Assembly: GCF_000165395.2 (NCBI RefSeq)
Contig: NC_067396.1
Location: 992,001-1,056,000 of the forward strand
Origin: Babesia bovis T2Bo
Lineage: Eukaryota; Apicomplexa; Aconoidasida; Piroplasmida; Babesiidae
Reading direction: 5' to 3'
DNA: 64,000 bases
Below are positions 55,937 to 64,000 of this stretch, piece after piece; within the stretch, counting starts at the first letter, position 1, and every line of letters begins with the position of its first letter. The notes below the pieces were generated by a model. That model saw nothing but the letters and a program-made list of their open reading frames with translations. It was not told the DNA's origin and did not search any database. Both the position numbers and the translations under genes were made by a program.

Positions 55937-57568
55937 ATGAGGGCACAGCAACGGTTTCTACTTGGATACTTTTCTGTGGCACTGTTAATTTTCTATTCTA
56001 TCTATTATTGCATCGTTCGTGGCTTTAGTCCTCGTGTTTCACAGTATGACCTTCTGTCTTTGAAGCACCAAGTACCTAAACGCTTTGCATCCAGTTGCGA
56101 TGTATACTTTGAAATTGGTACCATATCCACTGAGGGTATCGCCAGGAAGGTATCTGAGCTTTTAATCTCCGAAGATGTGCTATCACAAGTGCTCCCGTTG
56201 GGAGACTACAGATACATTAACGAGGTTAGCAATAAAGCATCATTTGTGGAGCCCCTAGATGGTAGGTTAGATCACTGGTATAGATACAGCGCAGACCTCA
56301 TTGACCTTTCAAGTCCATTTAGCGTCTTGCTTCGTTATGATTCTAGTTCGTCCATGACCCATGACTTTGAGGTTAATATCCATGGAGGTAAATTGCTGAC
56401 ATTTTCCTTTAGTGCCAGTGCCATGTCATCATCGGAGGTACCATTGAAGGTCCACGACCTTGTTAAGCGTATATTTTTTAGTTACGATGGGATGCCGTCA
56501 ACTCACATGACACCGCTGCTCGATATATCGTTTATCCTAATGAGCGACGTGCGCAAGTTGGATTCTACCGAGGCGCTCGACATAATCCAGGATATGTTCC
56601 ATCCTATTGCCAGTGCGATGTCTCTATTTTACGACCTTAGCTTCCAGAGTCGTGTTATTTCTGGTGCTAACTTCATTAGCACGATGACTCTGAACAGGGA
56701 CAATAACGTTGACCTACAGGAGCAAGGATACAAGTTTTTTGATTTCATGGAGCGGGTTACTAACGTTGAAGTTGGTACGGTAGACACTGGTATCTACAGG
56801 CATTCCATGGCCTTCATATGCCATGTTCCCGAGCAGCCTTTATTATTTTACGACAGGGCTTTGGACCGTACACTTGATAGCGTGATGCTTCGGGGCATTG
56901 GTGTATTATCGCTGCTGCACGTGGATGGCACGGGTACGTATTCCCTGGGTCGGGATGATATCTCGGGTTTAATTTCATCATGGGTTACCTACATCCGTAA
57001 GACGCACAATTTGGACACAACTCCTGTTGAGAAGGTTGCCAGGAGTTTGGGTCCTCATGACTTTGTGAAGTTGATAGACGATATGCGTTACGAAGTCAAA
57101 TCGCCGGGGTGTACATTTCAAATTAGGATGCATCCGCCTGGTCTGACGGCATTCTACGGCTTCGAGGTGCACAGCATCGCTAAATCGTTGTACCATTTAT
57201 ACCTACAGGGTGCCATTGACACTCTTCACAAGGTCGTTAAGCCCTTGGCTAACATCAGTATCATGACCAGGGTATCGCCAAGTGCTTTAGCCGACATCAG
57301 GGTAGGTCTCTTAAGCCACTCTCACATGCTACAGGCGTGTCACGGGATTGTAAATCGCTTATACGGGATGGCCAGCGACAGTAACACGCAGCTACTAACA
57401 ATGGCCAGGACGGCCTACAAGCATTCCCTGGAGGCTATAAGTGATGATGAGACATATGCTAAGAACGCGGTATCTACTGAGCACGGCGTAGCGTCACTCA
57501 TGTGTGACGCCTTCCCATTTCTATTTCCCCTGCTGGCCAACACCATCAAGTACCTAACTGGGAAGTAG
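55937..57568 (+). CDS. PIG-S/GPI17-like GPI transamidase subunit
   Basis: A single exon of 543 residues from ATG 55937. One membrane segment lies near the N-terminus (FLLGYFSVALLIFYSIYYCIV) and one at the extreme C-terminus (FPFLFPLLANTIKYL), with a large lumenal region between. This topology, the length and the beta-strand-rich lumenal part fit PIG-S, a non-catalytic subunit of the GPI transamidase. Motif identity is weak, so the call leans on architecture and general likeness. The catalytic subunit GPI8 is encoded at 39362-40896 in the same window. An upstream TTG at 55931 is not needed as start. Confidence 0.6.
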   Translation: MRAQQRFLLGYFSVALLIFYSIYYCIVRGFSPRVSQYDLLSLKHQVPKRFASSCDVYFEIGTISTEGIARKVSELLISEDVLSQVLPLGDYRYINEVSNKASFVEPLDGRLDHWYRYSADLIDLSSPFSVLLRYDSSSSMTHDFEVNIHGGKLLTFSFSASAMSSSEVPLKVHDLVKRIFFSYDGMPSTHMTPLLDISFILMSDVRKLDSTEALDIIQDMFHPIASAMSLFYDLSFQSRVISGANFISTMTLNRDNNVDLQEQGYKFFDFMERVTNVEVGTVDTGIYRHSMAFICHVPEQPLLFYDRALDRTLDSVMLRGIGVLSLLHVDGTGTYSLGRDDISGLISSWVTYIRKTHNLDTTPVEKVARSLGPHDFVKLIDDMRYEVKSPGCTFQIRMHPPGLTAFYGFEVHSIAKSLYHLYLQGAIDTLHKVVKPLANISIMTRVSPSALADIRVGLLSHSHMLQACHGIVNRLYGMASDSNTQLLTMARTAYKHSLEAISDDETYAKNAVSTEHGVASLMCDAFPFLFPLLANTIKYLTGK

Positions 57569-57641
57569 CACATATATACCACCACTCAACTTATAGTCTT
57601 ATACGTAATGTAGTGAAAAGTTAATAAAAGCTTTTGTTTTT

Positions 57642-58772
57642 CTAGAAGCACTTCCTGTGGACGATGTTGGGTCCAGACTCATCGAACTCTTCCTTGGTGA
57701 TCCACATTTGCTGGAAGGTAGAAAGTGAAGAAAGAATAGAACCACCAATCCATACAGAGTATTTGCGCTCGGGTGGTGCAACGACCTTGATCTTCATGGT
57801 GCTGGGCACAAGTGCGTTGAGTTCTTTCGTCATACGCTGTCCTATACCCTCGTACATAGTTGTACCTCCAGAAAGAACGACGTTTGCGTAAAGGTCCTTG
57901 CGAATGTCGACATCACAACGAGCAATGGAGTTGAAGGTGGTGGTGTGGATACCGGCAGATTCCTGACCGATGAAGCTAGGCTGGAAGAGCACCTCAGGGC
58001 ACCTGAAACGCTCGTTTCCAACGGTAATGATGTTTCCATCAGGCAATTCGTAAGATTTCTCGATTTCACTAGATGATGCAGAAGAGTTCATTTCCTCTTC
58101 GAAGTCAAGTGCAATGTAACAAAGCTTTTCCTTAATGTCACGCACAATTTCCTTTTCGGCAGTAGTAGTAAATGTAAAGCCACGTTCGGCCAATATTTTT
58201 TGCATGAACTCAGTTAAGTCACGACCAGCAAGGTCAATACGCATAATGGCGTGAGGAAGGGCATAACCCTCATAGATGGGCACGGTGTGAGTAACACCAT
58301 CACCAGAGTCGAGCACAATACCAGTGGTACGACCAGATGAGTACAGGGAAAGCACAGCCTGGATAGCGACGTACATAGCTGGGACGTTGTGGGTCTCGAA
58401 CATAATGGTGGTCATCTTCTCACGGTTGGCCTTAGGGTTCATGGGAGCCTCAGTAAGGAGCACGGGGTGTTCCTCAGGAGCAATACGGAGTTCATTGTAG
58501 AAGGTGTGATGCCATATCTTTTCCATGTCTTCCCAGTTGGTGACGATACCGTGCTCAATCGGGTACTTAAGGGTCAAGATACCACGCTTAGCCTGGGCTT
58601 CATCTCCAACGTAGGTGTCCTTTTCATCCATGCCAACCATAAGGGCAGGGTTCTTTGGACGACCTACAATGCTGGGGAACACACAACGGGGAGCGTCATC
58701 ACCAGCGACACCAGCCTTGACATTACCGGATCCATTGTCAATGACCAACGCAGTAGCCTCTTCGTCAGACAT
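57642..58772 (-). CDS. ACT1: actin
   Basis: A single-exon conventional actin of 376 residues. It has the family start ([16 protein letters not shown]), the nucleotide-binding loops ([35 protein letters not shown]), and the C-terminus ending HRKCF. Apicomplexan actin drives gliding motility and host-cell invasion with class XIV myosin. The coding sequence is markedly richer in G+C at third positions than most neighbours, as expected for a highly expressed gene. It converges on the PIG-S-like gene, 73 nt between stop codons. Confidence 0.98.
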   Translation of the reverse strand: MSDEEATALVIDNGSGNVKAGVAGDDAPRCVFPSIVGRPKNPALMVGMDEKDTYVGDEAQAKRGILTLKYPIEHGIVTNWEDMEKIWHHTFYNELRIAPEEHPVLLTEAPMNPKANREKMTTIMFETHNVPAMYVAIQAVLSLYSSGRTTGIVLDSGDGVTHTVPIYEGYALPHAIMRIDLAGRDLTEFMQKILAERGFTFTTTAEKEIVRDIKEKLCYIALDFEEEMNSSASSSEIEKSYELPDGNIITVGNERFRCPEVLFQPSFIGQESAGIHTTTFNSIARCDVDIRKDLYANVVLSGGTTMYEGIGQRMTKELNALVPSTMKIKVVAPPERKYSVWIGGSILSSLSTFQQMWITKEEFDESGPNIVHRKCF

Positions 58773-59601
58773 TTTGTCAAAAGCTATTTCTGTAGAAAAA
58801 ATGAAAGATGGAACAATGTATAGAATTAATTGTAAATAGGCATACAGGTGCGCCTGGTGATTCGATCATGCCGCGGTCGCGTATACGTGGTGATCGCGTC
58901 GCACATAGCCTTATGAAATCACAAATAAATACTACTGACTCCGTGTAACAACAGATGCGTCAAGTGCATTCACATTTGCATGTTAATAACACGTGAGCGT
59001 GATGATTTTAACGTATAAATGCGCAAAGTGACGCAAGTAATACCCATTTGGAAATACACATGTGCTTCTACTGTGCAACCTACACTTGGTCGTGCATACC
59101 TACCTTTATTAAGATACGAAAAGATGTGAGTTGATTTGCAATCGTTAGCGTTTGTTCCGGAAAGAACGTATGAATTACTACGGCCTTGCACAGGTAGTAG
59201 TGAGGAAACACAAATGTGGTGGGGCGAAGCCTGTAACCTTCTGTGGTTTCAGCGGTGCCTGAACGTGAAGTCAGGTGTTTACCACCTCGGGTGAAGCTCA
59301 CGCAATCAGCGGCACATGTGTTACACACACATCCACTGAGCTCCCAGACACCACTTGACCATTATCAATAGGTATATCTTCCGGCCATTACCGGTTGTTT
59401 CCATCCTTTACACCTTGCATTCTATAACCTTGTCACGTCATGATCGTTACAGATCCCATGTAGTGTACTGGTTATGTGCTACCCCTATCTGGCCATTACT
59501 CGATATTTATCATGATTCTTTGTTATTGTATACATTAACGCACAGCGTTTATTTCGTCTCGTAGAGTAATCCTTGGCGATTATGTGTTGCCATGTGCGTA
59601 C
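58773..59601. other. actin upstream region, no gene recognised
   Basis: 0.8 kb upstream of actin. Only short frames occur on both strands. It probably contains the actin promoter and 5' UTR, possibly with a 5' UTR intron, but no motif can be placed with confidence. Confidence 0.5.
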
Positions 59602-59905
59602 ATGGAGTGCCCTGTACATTGGCTAGGGGCATTAGTGGGTGATTGCTAGTAACGCTTTATATACACTATGTGTTCGCTTTTAGTGCTCGTAACATTGTGC
59701 TTCTCTGGTATTGGCAGTTGGAGTCCTTTCCACAATAACGGTCCTGGCGTGGTCTAGTTACGGAGTGGTTAATAATGTATCCCAGTGGATTATAGATATA
59801 ACCACTACTGCTCTTCATGGTTACATTGATCCATATTGGCCACAAAAAAGGAAGATTCCAGTTACATTTCGCTATTGCGGAGCAATATTACTGTTAACGC
59901 ACTAG
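59602..59905 (+). CDS. possible small membrane protein
   Basis: Exon 59602-59638 (ATG, 12 codons plus one base) joins in phase 1 to 59718-59905 after a gt..cag intron and gives 74 residues. Residues ~8-28 are hydrophobic (GALVVGVLSTITVLAWSSYG), followed by a polar region and a short hydrophobic end. The family is unknown. Small inner-membrane or ER accessory subunits look like this. Coding status rests on the single in-phase splice. Confidence 0.4.
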
Positions 59906-60611
59906 ATTCGCTGCGGTTATTCCTAAGGGACTAGAACGCAAATAACTATTCGTTCATTATGTCACCCGTGGTAGTCCTAGACACATCTGTAAGTACCAAT
60001 GTCTCACGTTGACAATAGTTGTCTATATTGAGTGTTACTGTGCGTTATTTCCAGGACCTAGGTATGTATACTGTTTAATACGCTTGGCAATGTTTAAATC
60101 TTAAGAGTTTGTTTCGGTACATTGACAACAAAGTGAAATCAGCTCCATGTTAGTACATGATCAATGGGCATAGCTGGAAATTACATATCGTGATACGTTA
60201 ATAAACTCAATCCCTGGTACACCGGGAACTGTAAGTAGCAGTGCCTGGCGTAACACATTATATGCTGTACACATATGGTTATACGCTGGTATATCTTGGA
60301 ATTCCGATGTTATACACATCTATAGATTTGAGATTGTCCATGATATGTACTGATAATCACACAGGAAATGTTATACTGAGCAGTGCCTTGAGTGACCGTA
60401 TACTGCATATACACCATCGATACTCCAAAGTAGTGCTACACATTGGATTAATACAGTTAATACATGTAATATACACAGTTATATATTGATATTTTAGCCA
60501 TGTTCACGTGGAAGGCTACCCATGGTCTTAATATAATACACCAGTTCTCTAGCAGTGTGTTATCGTTTTTAATGGCTAATACCGATGATGTAGCGCAATT
60601 TGCTTGATAAG
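59906..60611. other. intergenic, no gene recognised
   Basis: A short ATG-led stretch at 59959 ends in a good donor (gtaagt), and a 7-nt piece between cag and gtatgt follows near 60054. I could not extend this into a gene. The frame at 60241-60489 has no supporting features. Confidence 0.4.
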
Positions 60612-63314
60612 ATGCCGGTATTAAAAGCGGATACCTATGTACTCATTGTTGGAGCTGGACCTGTAGGTGTGACCCTTCAGCTGTTGCTCTCACGCATGGG
60701 AGTGCCATGTCTGCTCGCTGAAAGGAATATCCATCCACGGTCTCACCCACGATCGCATTATGTCAGCAACCGTTCCACGGAAGGTTTGTGATAGTTATTG
60801 TTTTCCCATTCCTTGTACAGTATGGCGTCAACTGGGCCACCTAGACAAGGTTGTCGAGTGTATTACGGAGCCTCTAAAATTCTGGGCGTCAATGCGTTAC
60901 TGCCGCCACATTGCTGACCCGCACTTAAACCTCTTTGGCACGGTAAATCACTTCCGAGGTACGGCACCGTTGTTATACCCAGTTATTGATAGGCCACTAT
61001 ACCTACGGTGATACGTATCACGAGGAGTTGAGTCCAGCCAGGATCACCAACATAGCGCAGCATAAGTTGCTGTTACTCTTAAAGGCAGCCTCCCTTACAA
61101 GGTCACCCGTCTATCCCGACACGTCCGATGAACGTTACATCGCATGGCTCAGGGACCATTACGACCAGGTTATGCGCACAAGTACGTTTGATGACGCTAA
61201 ACGCGCCAAGCTGAGAGCTCTGCGCGGCCCTACGATATTCCCGGATGGCTTCGACTCGGTAAAACGGACACTGGATCAACGTTGCGGCGTGCCGTTTGTT
61301 GACGGTGGCCTAATGTTTGAGCGTTTCATTAATGAAGACATGTCTAAGGGCGTTGTCTCCGAGCTCACGTGCCAACGTAGGAAGGTGAAAGTCCATGTTA
61401 ACAGTGCGTTCGTGGTTGGTGCCGACGGAGTACATAGCAGGGTACGGCGGTTCTTAGACCGCCGGAACCCGGACAAGCAGTCACAAGTCCAGGATACGAG
61501 TTTATTACGAGACGTCATGAGCGTATACTTCACATCGGACGAGTTGGGACAACTAGTTAAGGCCAGCCCGGCCATGCTCTACTTCATCTTCTCACGTGTA
61601 GGTACTAGGGTCTCCACATGATAACGTTCAGTGCGTCAGTGTACTCACATGCCAGGGTGGGTCGCCAGCAGAGTTCGTGGTACAGATACCGTTCTTCTCG
61701 GAGATGGAGGACTCCAGTGGCTATGACGTGGCAAAGTGCACAGCGTGTATCAACGAGTTCGTCGGTACCACGCTGTCCGATCTTCGCGTAGTTGTTAGTT
61801 TCTTTATCTAGGATCCAGATTACCCAGAGTATCAAGCGCTGGAGGGCAACCACTGAAATTGCACCATCCTTCGTAGACCCAGAAAGTTACCGTGTCATGG
61901 TTGCCGGTGACTCAGCTCATATAGTTACACCCGCCGGTGGCCAAGGAATGAACATGGGCGTCGCGGACAGCTACAACCTAGCGTGGCGTATAGGCCGTAG
62001 CTTCTATCAACGTGTGTTGCGTGGTATGTTACTAAAGTCGTGCTTCATGGCTACCAGGTGGCCCCGGTACCTCAGCAGCCGATGTTATCAATGCGGAGAT
62101 GACCCATGAAGAGAAACGTTCCATGGCGGATTATTCCCGTGAACGTCTGGCTGTTGCAGAGGTTGGTGATTCATATGGACTCATATGAAATCCAGCACTC
62201 GCGAGATGTCTGTCTAGCGGAAGTTATACACGGGTCGGCCTTTGCACGCAGTATACGGTATAACCATGGAATTGTACATCGTGTACTGGATTGGATGCCG
62301 CCACTAGGGCCATTAACCTCACGAACATTGTACAGTGGCATGCAATTTGTTACAACTGCGGTGGGTTGCTAGGTATAGGGCCTAAACGCCAACAGATGAA
62401 GCATTTGTATTCAACACCGAAGATGATGGACACGATTCGCCGTGGACCTGGAGCAGCCCTTTCTGATGGAGATTCGCTGGGACTTACTATACCAGGCGCT
62501 GACCTGGGATATGCATATACAGGTAAATTGTTTCCATGGAATATAATACCCAGCAGATGGGCCTGGACTGAAGCTATCAGCATCGTATCGAACTTATGAA
62601 CCCACAGCCATAAAAGGGCTCCGCCTACCTCATTGCTTCGTGTACTCCACCCTGGACAACCAAGGTTGGTAAATGGAGTTCTTGTGACCAAGTTTTGCAG
62701 TGTACAGGCTGTCCACGGTAGACCTGCCCTCCTTCATGCAGCCTGCGGTGTTCCATGCCTTCATAGTCTTCTCTGATCAGATGTAGGTACTATTTAGTAC
62801 TGTAAATGTCTATAGGGCACGTGAAATATACAAGGCGCTGTGTGATGCCACTAGTGAATTGCGTAGCCTCTGTTACATCTGCCTGTGGAGTACGGAGTAC
62901 ACGGTTGACGCTGGTGATATAAATGACCAGCCGCTGATACTCGAGGCTCCCGATATAACCCGGATGGGCATGGATATAGCCGCGGAGCTTTTAGGGCAAC
63001 GCGTACAGCGTTTCAAGGCCCCGAAGATGCGGTATACTAACTTTGTGTTCCAGGGTATTGACTCAGGGCTCCCGGGTGCCGATGACGTCATTAAATCTAT
63101 GGGCTCGTTAGTAGATTCCTACCCTAAAGTGCCCCTAAAGGGCATATTCAGCAGCAGAAGCACACTGGATAAGTTTTCACAGTTTATAAATGGGACCGAG
63201 AGCGACATGTCAAGGTCGCTGATAGTACTACGACCGGATGGCCATATCAAGGACTACGTACCAAGCGCGGAGCTACCGTATCTAAAAGATTACATCGAGC
63301 AGTTAATTATATAG
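60612..63314 (+). CDS. FAD-dependent monooxygenase (PHBH-fold hydroxylase), 11 exons
   Basis: A flavoprotein of the aromatic-ring hydroxylase class (FAD_binding_3). Proposed exons are 60612-60783, 60821-60958, 60993-61597, 61632-61793, 61819-62023, 62058-62161, 62196-62257, 62308-62522, 62581-62664, 62701-62782 and 62816-63314, giving 775 residues. The dinucleotide motif VGAGPVG is at the N-terminus, the DG motif (VVGADGVHSRVRRFL) in exon 3, and the second FAD motif GDSAHIVTPAGGQGMNMG in exon 5. A C-terminal thioredoxin-like region contains LIVLRPDGHI. These are the fixed landmarks of the family, in the right order. Introns are 25-59 nt. The substrate is unknown; phenols or quinone precursors are typical. 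Junctions around 61794, 62162 and 62258 are least certain. Confidence 0.82.
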
Positions 63315-63321
63315 CTATATT

Positions 63322-64000
63322 TTAGTTAGCAGCATTTTCCTGGTTTTGGTTTTCAACGTTCTCTGCCGGCTCCATATCGGTAGTGTCCACACGGTCCCTA
63401 GGGCTAATCCTAGACTCCTCAGTCTCAAGACGCACAACCTGGTGTGACCTCTGGGAGTCCATGGAGTACATATGTGGTATCTTCGGGTTCTCAACACCGT
63501 CAATCACATCCCGCATCACAGGGGCAATGTAGCCCGTGGTGTTAGGGTTGAAGAAGGCGTTGGGGTGCTCGATACCAACGCCGTGCCTGTAAATAGGCTG
63601 ACCCAAGTAGTTCATACCAGATACCGTCTGGACGAACGGAGATGTAGGGTTCTGAGGCATGGGAACAAATTGGTGGACCTCAACAGCGTGAAGCTTAAAT
63701 GTCTTGGGCTTCATGTTAGATTTCTTGTAAACACGCTCACTTACGGTAGGTTCCTGAACAATAAGTGGGGGAGCAGACAGCAACTGACTTGCAGCGGTAT
63801 GTACAACCCCCGAGTTATCGTTTATGGAAGGCTGCAAGCTGACGCTAGACAGCTGCCTAGAGAGAGTATCCACAGGCACAGCAGGCTGGCCGTAAGGGTT
63901 CATAGTAAAGAGATTCCTAAGTCCAAAAGTACCCTGAGTCTGGTAGGAAGTCAACGGGTTGGTGTTGTAGCCGAAACAAGAGTTGAAGCAGTTGACATCA
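63322..64000 (-). CDS. C-terminal part of an unrecognised protein (5' end beyond window)
   Basis: The minus frame is open from the window end (64000) to the stop at 63322, at least 225 codons, with no ATG that must be the start. The protein is polar and rich in Pro, Asn, Gln and Val, without membrane segments. It has several short motifs such as MNPYGQPAVPVDTL and GQPIYRHGVGIEHPNAFFNP, and the tail is Glu/Asn-rich. Proline- and valine-rich cytoskeletal proteins of the apicomplexan inner membrane complex look similar, but I cannot assign a family. Its 3' end lies 8 nt from the FAD monooxygenase stop. Confidence 0.6.
   Translation of the reverse strand, partial: DVNCFNSCFGYNTNPLTSYQTQGTFGLRNLFTMNPYGQPAVPVDTLSRQLSSVSLQPSINDNSGVVHTAASQLLSAPPLIVQEPTVSERVYKKSNMKPKTFKLHAVEVHQFVPMPQNPTSPFVQTVSGMNYLGQPIYRHGVGIEHPNAFFNPNTTGYIAPVMRDVIDGVENPKIPHMYSMDSQRSHQVVRLETEESRISPRDRVDTTDMEPAENVENQNQENAAN

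Noticed and set aside
57664..58839. Plus-strand frames opposite actin
   Set aside because: They are antisense shadows of the strongly conserved actin coding sequence.

Overview
The window is nuclear DNA of a piroplasm parasite, most likely Babesia bovis or a close relative. The evidence is a pair of ves1/VESA1 variant-antigen genes in the divergent arrangement known from B. bovis, surrounded by ves fragments and minisatellites, followed by a dense run of apicomplexan housekeeping genes with very short introns (about 25-45 nt is common). Many genes were read by joining exons by eye, using GT..AG borders, phase and family similarity. Splice models are therefore proposals, strongest where a known domain continues across the junction.

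Region 1 (1-13.5 kb) is the variable ves locus. It holds the 3' end of a ves1-alpha-type gene with an internal stop, a mosaic ves last exon, a reversed truncated ves1-beta end, five families of tandem repeats, and a 31-nt inverted repeat around a decayed membrane-protein fragment. Its centre is an apparently intact divergent pair: a short four-exon ves1-beta-type gene (minus, 6396-8358) and a full-length three-exon ves1-alpha-type gene (plus, 8687-12827). They share a 328-bp quasi-palindromic intergenic segment, the layout described for the B. bovis locus of active transcription. GC-rich hairpins of the form GGCGCC-TTC-GGCGCC recur only in this part.

Region 2 (13.5-33 kb) is core genome: an unknown minus gene, MOG1, SEC61 alpha, V-ATPase subunit E, a small AP2-like protein, tRNA-Ile(AAT), farnesyl diphosphate synthase, MBF1, TFIIF beta, ribosomal protein L41, the SUMO E1 subunit AOS1/SAE1, a secreted or apicoplast-type protein, and a PDK1-like kinase.

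Region 3 (33-64 kb) continues with a PH-like exon, a small secreted protein, an NF-YB subunit with a long N-terminal extension, a small membrane protein, GPI8, an unknown seven-exon gene, an Mrp/NBP35-type Fe-S ATPase, ribosomal protein S5, a divergent ARF-like GTPase and a Vps54-like tether. After these come a protein with adaptor-like N- and C-terminal domains, a SOSS-B-like OB-fold protein, a dual-family immunophilin (FKBP-TPR-cyclophilin), a PIG-S-like protein, actin, an 11-exon FAD monooxygenase, and the C-terminal part of an unrecognised protein. GPI8 and PIG-S are two parts of the enzyme that attaches GPI anchors. Vps54, the ARF-like protein, SEC61 and the adaptor-like protein all belong to secretory traffic. 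These are housekeeping functions and not obviously one operon-like system.
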